From Sphingomonas caeni (GTDB lineage: Bacteria > Pseudomonadota > Alphaproteobacteria > Sphingomonadales > Sphingomonadaceae), in assembly GCF_026013415.1 (NCBI RefSeq), contig NZ_JAPDOK010000008.1:118094-182093 (forward strand): a stretch of DNA of 64,000 nucleotides, in the 5' to 3' direction. Under the pieces are notes generated by a model, which saw nothing but the letters and a program-made list of their open reading frames with translations, had not been told where the DNA came from and made no database searches. The translations under genes were made by a program, and so were the position numbers. How positions within the stretch are numbered: position 1 is the stretch's first letter; each line of letters opens with the position of its first letter. Positions 37,201-44,671 of this stretch are shown here, in pieces.

Positions 37201-38321
37201 GTGATCGGGTCGCCGTCGCCGCCGTTCGAGGCGGTGCCGTTGAGGGTTGCGGTGGTGCCGCCGCCCGCGGCGAAATTGGTGCCCGCATTGGCGACCGGCG
37301 CGACGTTCGCGGCGATATTGACCTGAACCTGCGCGGCCACCGAATCCTCGAAGCCGTCATTCACGATCAGGCTGAAATAGAGTTCCTGCACGCCCGTCGT
37401 CTTCACGGGTGCCACGAAGCTCGGATTCTGGCTGTTCGGATTGCTGAGCGTCGGCGCGGTCAGCGGCACGTTCGAACCCAGATAGCTCCAGCGATAGGTC
37501 AGCGGGTCGTTATTGCCGTCGCTGCCCGCGCCCTGGAGTGTGACCGTCGATCCGCCCGTTACCGTCTGGAACGGGACCGGCGGGGAGGCGACCGGGGCGA
37601 TATTGTCGATATAGTTGACCGTGACGGTATCGGTGCGGCTGCTCACGCCGTCGCTCACCGTCAGCTGGAAAATGCTGTTGTTGTTGGCGCTGATCGTCGG
37701 CGCGGTGAAGGTCGGGTTGGCGGTGTTGGCGCCGGTCAGCGTGACGGGCAGGCCACCGGAAACCACCCATGCATAGGTCAGCGGCTGGCCTTCGGGATCG
37801 CTCGATCCGCTGCCGTCCAGCGTCACCGGGGCGAGTTCGCGCACGGTCTGATCGGGTCCCGCATTGGCGACCGGAGGGGCATTGGGGATCAGCATCAGGC
37901 ACGCGCCGCCCGCGGATTGCAGGCTGGAGGTCGGGATCTGCGCCCGTTCCTCGACGAAGAAGCTTCCGTTGGGGATCCGGTCCTCGACGAGCACGAACAG
38001 CGCCGCGGTGGCTTGCTGGGTCGGGGCAATCGCGATCGATCGCGAAACGCTGGTCGATCCGCCGAAAAGCGACTGGGTCAGCGAGCCGAATGCAACGGGT
38101 CCGTTGGTGGGCCCGATGCCGGTTCGGAACTGATCGGCGCCGTTATTGTCGGCGCTGGAAAACGCGACATTGGCGGTGAAGGATATCTGGCACTGGCCGG
38201 CAATCGCCTGGACCGAGGTGATTGTCAGGTTGGTGGTCGTCGATGCCTGCGCCGCCGAAGCGAGCGTGCAGCCGATCATCGCCGTGCTGAGCAGCAGGCT
38301 GCGCTTGAAAACCCTGATCAC
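34299..38321 (-). CDS. Giant autotransporter: eight Ig/PKD-like repeats and C-terminal beta-barrel
   Basis: 1340 residues, starting with GTG at 38321. Signal peptide (LLLSTAMIGCTLASAAQAS), a unique N-domain to about 146, then eight repeats of about 93 residues, each with the pattern APVANAGPD...VTLxGSGSxDxDxDPLTYxW...VTLTGA...PTFTAP...F.L.VSDG. A transthyretin-like module follows (GTITIIQRVVGADSSFSF). The last 250 or so residues form an autotransporter-type barrel (FDIWAEGYLSTLGYAGHQGR, then alternating aromatic strands), though the last residue is Arg after LSLG. It is probably a surface adhesin or stalk protein secreting itself through the outer membrane. It neighbours a two-component system. 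Confidence 0.88.
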   Translation of the reverse strand: MIRVFKRSLLLSTAMIGCTLASAAQASTTTNLTITSVQAIAGQCQISFTANVAFSSADNNGADQFRTGIGPTNGPVAFGSLTQSLFGGSTSVSRSIAIAPTQQATAALFVLVEDRIPNGSFFVEERAQIPTSSLQSAGGACLMLIPNAPPVANAGPDQTVRELAPVTLDGSGSSDPEGQPLTYAWVVSGGLPVTLTGANTANPTFTAPTISANNNSIFQLTVSDGVSSRTDTVTVNYIDNIAPVASPPVPFQTVTGGSTVTLQGAGSDGNNDPLTYRWSYLGSNVPLTAPTLSNPNSQNPSFVAPVKTTGVQELYFSLIVNDGFEDSVAAQVQVNIAANVAPVANAGTNFAAGGGTTATLNGTASNGGDGDPITYSWTQVSGPTATLTGATTATPSFTVPAASNVAQTMTFRLFVSDGLATSFPSDVTVTIPTNAPPVVNAGPDATVTAGSLVTLSGSGTDLENDPISFAWSQNSGTPVTLTGATTLNPTFTAPAKTASSQVLTFALTGNDGNTTGQPDTVDITVPANVGPTANAGPPQTVGGGTPGTLNGSGSTDGDGDTLTYSWVQTGGPPVTITGANSATASFTAPPSTLAAQTLTFSLTVSDGIGSNTASTTVTIPVNGAPMVSAGPDVTVPGGSQVTLAGTATDPESDPLTYQWTQLGGPTVTLTGATTLTPSFTAPARTGSAQVLTFVLTANDGTSTSAPDSIDVTIPANVTPVANAGLDVTVNGGSQVTLNGAGSADGDGDTLTYQWVQTGGPPVTLSSSTVANPTFTTPIGGALAQTITFDLVVSDGIASSAPDSVTISVNPNAAPVANAGADQGPINSGQTVTLNGSGSSDPDNNPLTYQWTQISGPPVTLSNAAAANPSFVAPNVTGTQNLVFQLVVNDGTVNSQPDTVTIAVRAVGTITIIQRVVGADSSFSFTSDVTPLAGTIITTNGTGQRAATQVFAGQHTLAAADTRPAGYALTSISCNDSDSVVNLANRSVAITLSPNENLVCTFTSADTRTAATLAIRNFLTARNAAILASQPDLQRRLDRLNGMAPGAGSASAYGVPIPGSGHLPFQLTLGNSGMRASASLGMASSALRPGAGGSAFDIWAEGYLSTLGYAGHQGRFSIVYVGADYRVGDGLLIGGLVQFDRFSHRGGWTPGTADGKGWMAGPYATVRLAPRLYADLRAAWGTSDNQVSPLGTFVDGFGTHRALYSGSLIGDFDLGTNTGIRPEVTVRYLDERQKGYVDTFGVSIPGQRVGQGDISFRPHVYHLFDLGGDWTLRPFAEGEGIYTFGLDPANVLGSDFRMRIEGGADIVLIGRFRIGVSGFHDGIGGGSYENSGVHVTLSLGR
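35610..37883 (-). repeat. Tandem Ig/PKD-like coding repeats (8 units)
   Basis: Eight diverged units of about 280 bases within the autotransporter gene, spaced by the recurring codons for N-x-APVANAG. Units 5 and 7 (both with DGDGDTLTY.WVQTGG) and units 6 and 8 (both with PLTYQWTQ) look closest to each other, suggesting duplication of a two-unit block. Repeat number may vary among strains by recombination. Confidence 0.8.
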
Positions 38322-38327
38322 TCTATA

Positions 38328-38355
38328 CCCCTCCCGAAAAACTATTCGGGGGAGG
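38328..38355 (-). promoter_or_regulatory. Possible hairpin masking the autotransporter ribosome site
   Basis: On the minus strand CCTCCCCCGAA can pair with TTCGGGAGG, with a two-base bulge, around a short AT loop. The right arm contains the GGGAGG ribosome site of the autotransporter, 6-8 bases before its GTG start. If the transcript begins above it, the fold would limit translation. Structure guess only. Confidence 0.35.
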
Positions 38356-38379
38356 CTATTCCCTTGGAATCAGGGCCGA

Positions 38380-38402
38380 CATGCCATGGCTATGATGCCA
38401 TG
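38380..38402. promoter_or_regulatory. Duplicated ATGCCATG motif upstream of the autotransporter
   Basis: ATGCCATG occurs at 38381-38388 and 38395-38402, 14 bases apart start to start, between the response-regulator stop and the autotransporter start. The core CATGCCAT recurs in inverse form at 41014-41021 before the histidine-kinase gene. It is a candidate binding site for the adjacent NarL-type regulator. Confidence 0.35.
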
Positions 38403-38413
38403 AACGTGGTGGG

Positions 38414-39073
38414 TCAGAGCTGGAGCTGGCCGGTCTTCACCGCCTCATACACCGCCTCGCCACGCGAATGGACCGCGAGCTTGCGGTAGATCGACTTGAC
38501 GTGATTGCCGACCGTGAGCGGCGAGATGCCGAGCAGGCGGGCGGATTCCTTGTAGCTGCCGCCCCTGGCGAACAGCTGGAGCAATTCGACTTCGCGCGGG
38601 GTCAGCCCGCTATCCTCCTGCACCGCCGGCTCGATCATCGCCCCGCCATGGCGGAGCCGCTCGAGCAGATAGACCGCCGCGGCGGCGCTGATCGGCGCGC
38701 CGCCTTCCAGGGTCACACGGATGCCGTCGAGCACGATAGCCGGATCGCTGTCCTTGAGCAGATAGCCGTCCGCCCCCGCGCGGATCGCGCTGACCACGGT
38801 CTCGCGGTCGCCGAACGAGGTCAGGATCAATGCCTTGGCCTCGCCCGCCGCCTTGATCTCGGGGACGAAATCGAGCCCGCTGCCGTCGGGCAGGCCGATA
38901 TCGACGAGGAAGAGGTCGGGGGCGAGCGCGAGCAGTTCGCGCGCCTTGCCAAGCGTCGGCGCCACCCCGGCGAGATCGAGATCGGGCGCGGCGCTGATGA
39001 TCTCGATCAGATGCTCGCGCACGATCGGATCGTCGTCGATGATCGCGATGCGCCTGGTGGGTTCGCGGTTCAT
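38414..39073 (-). CDS. NarL/LuxR-type response regulator
   Basis: 219 residues. Receiver domain (about 8-125) with acidic pocket IIDDDPIVRE, phospho-acceptor D58 in LFLVDIGLPDGSG, T in LILTSFGD, and lysine in YLLKDSDPAI. The C-terminal LuxR helix-turn-helix (about 152-215) reads LTPREVELLQLFARGGSYKE then ISPLTVGNHVKSIYRKL. It overlaps the histidine kinase gene by 4 bases (ATGA), so the pair is cotranscribed and coupled. Its position right beside the giant autotransporter suggests that gene as a target. Confidence 0.96.
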   Translation of the reverse strand: MNREPTRRIAIIDDDPIVREHLIEIISAAPDLDLAGVAPTLGKARELLALAPDLFLVDIGLPDGSGLDFVPEIKAAGEAKALILTSFGDRETVVSAIRAGADGYLLKDSDPAIVLDGIRVTLEGGAPISAAAAVYLLERLRHGGAMIEPAVQEDSGLTPREVELLQLFARGGSYKESARLLGISPLTVGNHVKSIYRKLAVHSRGEAVYEAVKTGQLQL

Positions 39074-40986
39074 GCTGCGCGCTGGCTCCGTTCGGGCAAA
39101 TCGAGCGTCACGCGGGTACCGCCCGCATCGTCGAGCGCCAGCGCGCCGCCCAAACTCTCTGCGCGCGCCGCCATGTTGACCAGCCCACGGCCGCGGGTGC
39201 TGGCACCCTTCATGCCCGTCCCATTGTCGGCGACTTCGATCCTGAGCGCGAAGGCCGGATCGGGCGCGGGCGCGATCCGCACCGTGATACGGTCCCCGCC
39301 GCTATGCTTGAGCGCGTTGACCACCGCCTCCTGCAGGATGCGGAAAATCTGCAGCACGTCGCGCGGGCCGTAGTCGGGCAGGCGCTCCGCCGTATTGGTC
39401 CAGTCGAACGCGAAGCCGGCGCCCTCGACCCGCGCCTGGGTCCGCTCGCGGAAGATCGACAGCGCCGAGGCGAGCGATTCCCCCACCGAATCCATCGAAT
39501 CGATCATCAGCCGCATCTCGTCGATCACCGCCTGCAGGCCATCGGCGATCGCGGCAGGCTCGGCCTGGCCGCGCTTCGCCATCAGCAGCATCGACATGAG
39601 CTGGCTGCCGAGGCCGTCATGCATGTCGCGCATGATCCGCTGGCGCTCGGCCCCATGCGCCTGCTCGCGCACCATCTCCTTCTCGCGCAGATGCGCGGCT
39701 TCGAGCGCAGCGGTGCGCTCGACCAATTGCCCTTCGAGCATGGTGTTGAGCTGGTGCGACGACTGGAACAGGCGGATGTTGCGCGCGAGATAGGCCGCGA
39801 CGATGCCGAGCGTCAGGAAGGGCATGGCGCGGTTCGAATGCTGGTCGGACTCGAACCCCGCCACCGCGCCGATCGCGTCCCACGCCATCAGGGAAAGGCA
39901 GAGGCCGAAGATCGCAGTTTCCCAATAGCTGCCTTCGGGATTGCGGATCACGCGCCACCCGAACAGCCCCGCCGCCGCGACCACTATCGCCAGCACGAAC
40001 CACTGCGTCACCAGATCGACGGTGTCGACCTTGTCCCACAGTCCGAACACGAAGATCGTCCCGATCGCTGCGAGCAGCACGACATAGGCCCCGAGCGACA
40101 CGCGCCCGATCCATTTGCTTGGGGCTCCGATCCAGTGATTGGCGAGGTTCAGCCACGCCACCGGCACGAAGCCGACGCACGCGAACAGGAAGAACATCCG
40201 TGCGATGCCGTGAATTGGCGGATCGGTCAGGTAGAAATAGAGCAGCCGCAGCGTCCAGCCGAGCACCACCGCGAGCATCCAGAACAAAACCGCCTGGCGA
40301 TTGCCGCGCACCCACACCACGAACACCAGAATCGCCATCACCGCGCCGATGGCGAGGCTCATCGTCAGATAGTCGTTGAGGGTGAATGCCCGGCTGGCGA
40401 AGGCGGCGGCCAGCGGTTCGTACGGCGCGATCGTCGCCCCGCCGACGAAGAAGAAGGGGGCGCCATCGTCGCGGACGAGGATGAATTCGAGCGTGTTCCT
40501 GCCCGGCTTGAGCACCGCTTCGGGGATGCGGAACACGCGGCGGACATTGCCGTGATAGGTCGCGCCCGGCAGCCGCATCGATCCTTCGGCGTAGATCGTC
40601 GAACCGTTGACCAGCATCCGGTAATTATCCGCCCCGATCTTCGGCATGATGCCCAGCGGCGGCGATCCCGCGGGCAGGTCGAAGGTCAGCCGGACCGCGC
40701 GGTATCCGGGATCGCAGCAATCGGCGATCGGGAGCTCCCCGGGCTTGAACTCGGCCTGGGCGAGCCCCGCCGGATCGGGGGATGCGAGCCGGGCATAAAG
40801 CGGCGCGCTGAGTTCGATCCCGCCCGGCAAGGGCGGCGGCGGCGCGAAGACGAAGGGCGAGATGATCAGCCAATAGATCAGCTGTGCGGCGAGGAAGGCC
40901 AGCGCCGTCCGGACCAGCGCCGCGCGCGTCGCGCCCTCGGGCCAGCCGGGAAGCCGCACTGCCGCCCCTCCGAAACGCTGATTCAT
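39070..40986 (-). CDS. 7TM sensor histidine kinase (HisKA_3 type)
   Basis: 638 residues. A first helix (about 24-46) is followed by an extracytoplasmic beta-rich domain (about 55-195, with LTFDLPAGSPP and DNYRMLVNGSTIY), as in 7TMR-DISM receptors, and then seven membrane helices (about 205-405). A coiled linker leads to the HisKA_3 dimerisation domain with phospho-acceptor H456 (RQRIMRDMHDGLGSQL). The ATPase domain has the N-box LQEAVVNALKHS, DNGTGM and GRGLVNMAARAESLGG. It phosphorylates the downstream NarL-type regulator. The carbohydrate-binding look of the sensor domain suggests a sugar or envelope signal. Confidence 0.95.
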   Translation of the reverse strand: MNQRFGGAAVRLPGWPEGATRAALVRTALAFLAAQLIYWLIISPFVFAPPPPLPGGIELSAPLYARLASPDPAGLAQAEFKPGELPIADCCDPGYRAVRLTFDLPAGSPPLGIMPKIGADNYRMLVNGSTIYAEGSMRLPGATYHGNVRRVFRIPEAVLKPGRNTLEFILVRDDGAPFFFVGGATIAPYEPLAAAFASRAFTLNDYLTMSLAIGAVMAILVFVVWVRGNRQAVLFWMLAVVLGWTLRLLYFYLTDPPIHGIARMFFLFACVGFVPVAWLNLANHWIGAPSKWIGRVSLGAYVVLLAAIGTIFVFGLWDKVDTVDLVTQWFVLAIVVAAAGLFGWRVIRNPEGSYWETAIFGLCLSLMAWDAIGAVAGFESDQHSNRAMPFLTLGIVAAYLARNIRLFQSSHQLNTMLEGQLVERTAALEAAHLREKEMVREQAHGAERQRIMRDMHDGLGSQLMSMLLMAKRGQAEPAAIADGLQAVIDEMRLMIDSMDSVGESLASALSIFRERTQARVEGAGFAFDWTNTAERLPDYGPRDVLQIFRILQEAVVNALKHSGGDRITVRIAPAPDPAFALRIEVADNGTGMKGASTRGRGLVNMAARAESLGGALALDDAGGTRVTLDLPERSQRAA

Positions 40987-41012
40987 CGCCGATCCCCCCT
41001 CGGCACCTGCTT

Positions 41013-41053
41013 TATGGCATGCGGCGCGTCTTCGTCATGCCCTGAATATGGCA
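41013..41053. promoter_or_regulatory. CATGCC/GGCATG motifs upstream of the histidine kinase
   Basis: TATGGCATG (41014-41022 region) is the inverse of the CATGCCAT motif found before the autotransporter, and CATGCC...ATGGCA (about 41036-41053) repeats the theme as an inverted pair. It may be an autoregulatory site for the two-component system. Short motif, so chance is possible. Confidence 0.25.
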
Positions 41054-41071
41054 CCCGCCCCGCAAAGGGAT

Positions 41072-41100
41072 TTGACAAGGCATGGACCCCAGCCGATATG
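41072..41100 (+). promoter_or_regulatory. Sigma-70-type promoter of the tRNA-Gly gene
   Basis: A perfect -35 box TTGACA at 41072-41077, 17 bases, then GATATG at 41095-41100 as -10. The tRNA begins 13 bases later. The best housekeeping promoter seen in the window. Confidence 0.65.
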
Positions 41101-41113
41101 ACCCGCCGCGCTC

Positions 41114-41187
41114 GCGGGTGTAGCTCAATGGCAGAGCAGAAGCTTCCCAAGCTTACGACGAGGGTTCGATTCCCTTCACCCGCTCCA
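41114..41187 (+). tRNA. tRNA-Gly (anticodon CCC)
   Basis: 74 bases with encoded CCA. Acceptor stem GCGGGTG/CACCCGC is perfect, the D arm is GCTCAATGGCAGAGC, the anticodon loop is TTCCCAA (anticodon CCC), and the T arm is AGGGTTCGATTCCCT. It closely follows the E. coli glyU design. The outermost anticodon-stem pair (27-43) would be G-A, the only mismatch seen. It is the only RNA gene recognised in the window. Confidence 0.95.
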
Positions 41188-41198
41188 CGCTTTCGCCG

Positions 41199-41405
41199 CT
41201 AGTCATCAAGTTTGACGCGGATGCAGGGTCGAAAGGCATCCGCGCTTTCGTCTTTACGATGCCACACCTCGACGACATCGAAATAGCGAAAATAGCCCTC
41301 TACCTCGACCGCGAGATACTCCCCGGCGCGCGGCAAGCAGGCAAATGTTCCGACCATCAACAGCTTCCTGTCGTCTGCGCCTTCAAAGACTTCAATCTCG
41401 ATCAT
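41199..41405 (-). CDS. Small hypothetical protein
   Basis: 68 residues, MIEIEVFEGADDRKLLMVG ... FRPCIRVKLDD, beta-rich and acidic, without signal or membrane segment. It starts 4 bases after the stop of the dehydrogenase gene and ends 12 bases from the tRNA, so it is probably the last gene of a two-gene operon. GC at codon third positions is lower than in the neighbours. Not recognised. Confidence 0.65.
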   Translation of the reverse strand: MIEIEVFEGADDRKLLMVGTFACLPRAGEYLAVEVEGYFRYFDVVEVWHRKDESADAFRPCIRVKLDD

Positions 41406-41409
41406 CGCC

Positions 41410-42534
41410 CTAACGGCTCGGGTCGATCAGATATTTTTCCCCCGTCGCCTTGCGCTGATAGGCCGCCGCCACGTCCGGCTTGAGCGCTTCGGCCAGGCCG
41501 ATCGTCGCGGTATAGTGGCTCGCGAAGGTGGTGGTGAGCTCGTCGGCCACGCGCTGGCGCAGGCGCATGCCGGTTTCCATCCCGGCCTTCATCAGGAAGG
41601 GCGTGAGCAGCCAGCCGCTGACGCTCCAGCTCAGGCCGAACTGGCGGTCGAGATAGGTGGGGCCCACGTCGAGCATGCCATAGATATAGACCTGCTTGAG
41701 CACGCTCGAACCGTAACGGCTATAGGGCTGGCCGCGGCTGGCCGCCGCTTCCATCGCGTGGAGGATCTGGTTGGCGAGCTTGCCGCCGCCGATCGCGTCG
41801 AAGGCGAGGGTGGCGCCGGTCGCGGCGCAGGCTTCGGTGAGCTGGGCCTGGAAGTCTTCGGCGCTGCTGTCGAGGATTACGGCCGCGCCGATCTCGCGCA
41901 GGATCGCTGCCTGTTCTTCGCTACGGACGATGTTGACCAGCGGGACGCCGTCCTTGAGGCAGATGCGGTTGAGCATCTGGCCGAGGTTCGAGGCGGCCGC
42001 GGTGTGGACGATGGCCTTGTGGCCCTCGGCACGCATCGTCTCGACGAACATCAGCGAGGTCAGCGGATTGACGAACATCGAGGCGCCGTCGGCGGCGGTG
42101 GCGCCTTCGGGCAGGGGCATGACGCCCTGTGCGGCGAGCTTGCGATAGGTCGCGTACATCGCGCCGCCGATCATGCCGACCTTCTTGCCGAGCAGCGCGG
42201 TGACGTTGTCGCCTGCCGCGACGACGGTTCCCGCGCCTTCGTTGCCTACAGCCATCGATTCGTCGAGCCGCGCGGCCATGGCGGGCATGCGCTGGGCGGG
42301 GATATCGGCGGTGAGGATGGGGCGCTCGGCGGTGCCGCCGGCAGCGAGGGTGGCCATGTCGGCGGGGCCGAGGAGGAGGCCGAGGTCCGAGGGGTTGATC
42401 GGCGCGGCCTCGACGCGGACCACGACTTCGTCCGGGCCGGGGGCGCCGACCTGCACCTCCTCGAGATTGAGGACGAGCTTGCCCGCGCTGGTGACCGTCG
42501 AGCGGAGTTCGAGTCCCGTCAGTGCTTCGCCCAT
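41410..42534 (-). CDS. Zinc-binding-type alcohol dehydrogenase / quinone oxidoreductase family protein
   Basis: 374 residues from ATG 42534, with GGGAG upstream. An MDR-superfamily enzyme: GroES-like N-terminal domain with RVEAAPINPSDLGLLLGPAD and GNEGAGTVVAAGDNV, then the cofactor domain IVHTAAASNLGQMLNRICLK. The cysteine and histidine zinc ligands of classical alcohol dehydrogenases are not apparent, so it is more like NADPH:quinone reductases. In-frame sequence upstream to 43296 lies antisense to the CoA-transferase gene and is not coding. Divergent from that CoA-transferase gene by 63 bases, so a shared acyl/aldehyde pathway is possible. Confidence 0.9.
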   Translation of the reverse strand: MGEALTGLELRSTVTSAGKLVLNLEEVQVGAPGPDEVVVRVEAAPINPSDLGLLLGPADMATLAAGGTAERPILTADIPAQRMPAMAARLDESMAVGNEGAGTVVAAGDNVTALLGKKVGMIGGAMYATYRKLAAQGVMPLPEGATAADGASMFVNPLTSLMFVETMRAEGHKAIVHTAAASNLGQMLNRICLKDGVPLVNIVRSEEQAAILREIGAAVILDSSAEDFQAQLTEACAATGATLAFDAIGGGKLANQILHAMEAAASRGQPYSRYGSSVLKQVYIYGMLDVGPTYLDRQFGLSWSVSGWLLTPFLMKAGMETGMRLRQRVADELTTTFASHYTATIGLAEALKPDVAAAYQRKATGEKYLIDPSR

Positions 42535-42597
42535 ATCGCCTCTCCCTGTTTGGCGGGGGTGATAGCGCGCGCGGCAAGGTGCGGCTAGGTGGGGAGC

Positions 42598-43803
42598 ATG
42601 ACCGATCCACGACCCGCTCCGCTTGCCGGCCGCAAAGTCCTCGATCTCTCGCGCGTGCTCGCGGGGCCATGGGCCACGATGGTGCTCGCCGATCTCGGCG
42701 CCGAGGTGATCAAGGTCGAGAACCCCAAAGGCGGCGACGATACGCGCGCCTGGGGACCGCCCTATGCCGGGACCGAGAGCGCCTATTATCTGTGCGCGAA
42801 CCGCAACAAGCGCAGCATCGCGCTCGATCTGTCGACGGCCGAGGGGCAGGAGATCGTCCGGGCGCTGGCCCGCGACGCGGACGTGCTGGTCGAGAATTAC
42901 AAGCTGGGCGGGCTCGACAGATTCGGGCTCGATTATGCGTCGATCGCGGCGATCAACCCGCGGATCGTCTATTGCTCGATCTCGGGATATGGGCGGACGT
43001 CGCCGATCGCCGCGCGGCCGGGCTATGACTATGTCATCCAGGCCGAGGGCGGGCTGATGTCGATCACCGGCGAGGTGGACGGGCAGCCGATGAAGGTCGG
43101 CGTGGCGGTTGCGGACCTGTTCACCGGCATGGCGGCGGCGCAGGCGGTGCTGGCAGGACTGATCGCGGCGGACCGCGACGGAGTGGGGCAGCATATCGAT
43201 CTGGCGCTCTACGATTGCCAGCTGGCGATGCTGGCGAATGTCGGGAGCGCGGCGCTGGTTTCGGGGAGCGAGCCCAAGCGGTTCGGCAACGGGCATCCGA
43301 CGGTGGTGCCCTATCAGGTGTTCGACACGAGCGACGGCCGCGTGGTGATCGCGGCGGGGAATGACCGGCAGTTTTCGGCTTTGTGCGGGAAGCTGCTGGG
43401 GCGGCCCGATCTGGCGGCGGATGCGCGGTTCGCGACCAATGCGGGGCGGGTGACCAACCGCGAGGCGTTGCTGGCGGAGATCGTGCCGTTGATCGCGGCG
43501 CGGACGACCGAGTGGTGGCTGGAGGGGCTACGCGAGGTCGGGGTGCCTTCGGGCGAGGTGCGCGGCGTCGGCGCGGCGCTGAACGCGCCCGAGGCGGTGG
43601 CGCGCGAGATGGTGGTGACGCTGCCGCATCCGAGCGCGGGCGAGGTGAAGATCGTCGCCTCGCCGCTCAAGCTGGGGGGGACGCCGGTGGTCGATCCGGT
43701 CGCGCCGCCGCTGCTGGGGCAGGATACGCGCGCGGTGCTGGCGGGGCTGGGCTATGACGATGCGGCGATCGAACGGATGATCGCGACCGCAGTCGTCGCC
43801 TGA
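42598..43803 (+). CDS. Class III (CaiB/BaiF family) acyl-CoA transferase
   Basis: 401 residues from ATG 42598, with GGGGAG a few bases before it. Typical family stretches: GRKVLDLSRVLAGPWATMVLADLGAEVIKVE, FASNRNKRS-like CANRNKRSIALDL, ENYKLGGLDRFGLDY, ISGYGRTSPIAARPGYDYV and EGGLMSITGE. The catalytic aspartate probably lies in HIDLALYDCQLAML. These enzymes move CoA between carboxylic acids, or racemise 2-methylacyl-CoA. Substrate unknown. The plus-strand run ends here, before a lower-GC gap. Confidence 0.93.
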   Translation: MTDPRPAPLAGRKVLDLSRVLAGPWATMVLADLGAEVIKVENPKGGDDTRAWGPPYAGTESAYYLCANRNKRSIALDLSTAEGQEIVRALARDADVLVENYKLGGLDRFGLDYASIAAINPRIVYCSISGYGRTSPIAARPGYDYVIQAEGGLMSITGEVDGQPMKVGVAVADLFTGMAAAQAVLAGLIAADRDGVGQHIDLALYDCQLAMLANVGSAALVSGSEPKRFGNGHPTVVPYQVFDTSDGRVVIAAGNDRQFSALCGKLLGRPDLAADARFATNAGRVTNREALLAEIVPLIAARTTEWWLEGLREVGVPSGEVRGVGAALNAPEAVAREMVVTLPHPSAGEVKIVASPLKLGGTPVVDPVAPPLLGQDTRAVLAGLGYDDAAIERMIATAVVA

Positions 43804-44079
43804 CACGCCGAAACGAAAGTTGACACTAGCTTCACACTGCCGCGCACCTTCCCGGCGGCCTGCGTTCCGGATGGATTTGCGATGTCAAAGAGCGGCCGGA
43901 ATGCCTCCGGCGTACCAAGCTAAGCCGTTGAAATCCAACAATGCAAGCGGCAAGGCTGCTTAAAGAGGAGGCGCCAAAAGAGGTTGGCGACCATCTGTTT
44001 TTCAAACCCCTGGGCACCATGATCGCTTTCGACCCATTCCGGTCGTCGAAGCGGCCAGTGCCAATCCTCAATAGCGGAC
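43804..44079. other. 276-base intergenic stretch of lower GC, nothing coding recognised
   Basis: This gap, between two convergent genes, is visibly poorer in G+C than the rest of the window and has no REP-type palindrome. Short open frames exist on both strands, but none has a ribosome site or a codon pattern like the neighbouring genes. It continues into the lower-GC hypothetical gene at 44080. Confidence 0.5.
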
Positions 44080-44568
44080 TTATTTGGCGCAGGCAGCATC
44101 GTAAAAAGGGAGATACCGAAACCGCCACCCGAATACCCCTGTCGGACGGTCAAACCCGTTCATCCAATCAAATCGGCCAAGGAACGCCGCGTCCAACCCT
44201 AGCTGCGGGGTGCATGGTTCCTGCAGTGGGCACGATGCAAGGACACCTTTTATCGGATCAATTGAAACGCAGTCTTTCTCGCTCATAATCGCGAACCTGC
44301 CGTGACCGACGCTATATAGATTCAACCCCCCATTACCGAGGCGGCCACCTCCATCGTTTAGTGCCATCGTGATCCGTCTATTGTCAGCGGTTAGAAGAGC
44401 AATCGTACGGTGATCTACGCCCGTCCGCGCTTCGATGCCGGAACTGCGTATGGTGAGCACTGCTCCGCTGAATCCCAACTCCGTCGAAGCAGAAGAACCG
44501 GGGGCGGGGGCCGCGCTAAGGGCGGGTGAGCTAAGGATAATGAATACTACGACCATCCATCGTAACAT
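44080..44568 (-). CDS. Secreted hypothetical protein in lower-GC DNA
   Basis: 162 residues from ATG 44568, preceded by AAGGAG at a spacing of 7. Signal peptide MVVVFIILSSPALSAAPA, then a mature domain of about 140 residues with two cysteine clusters (SEKDC and SCPLQEPC, and a C near the end) that could form disulfides. Sequence such as NDGGGRLGNGGLNLYSVGHG has no relative I recognise. Base composition is clearly less GC-rich than in flanking genes, which suggests recent arrival. It stands alone. Confidence 0.7.
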   Translation of the reverse strand: MLRWMVVVFIILSSPALSAAPAPGSSASTELGFSGAVLTIRSSGIEARTGVDHRTIALLTADNRRITMALNDGGGRLGNGGLNLYSVGHGRFAIMSEKDCVSIDPIKGVLASCPLQEPCTPQLGLDAAFLGRFDWMNGFDRPTGVFGWRFRYLPFYDAACAK

Positions 44569-44671
44569 GACCCGCTCCTTAGGTCCGATTTGCCCCTTCA
44601 TCTGCTCAAAGCCGCCAGACGGCAATCCACCCAATCCCCGCCCTTCGCGACTGGGGTTTGTCCCCGAACCG

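Noticed and set aside
35610..37883. Regular repeats considered as a CRISPR array or satellite
   Set aside because: The period is about 280 bases, the units are diverged, and they stay in frame as Ig/PKD-like protein repeats.
41114..41187. tRNA as phage/island attachment site
   Set aside because: No integrase and no second copy of the tRNA 3' end was noticed downstream.
43832..44288. Small frames of 77-115 codons on both strands in the lower-GC gap
   Set aside because: No ribosome sites, mutually overlapping, and no consistent codon pattern.
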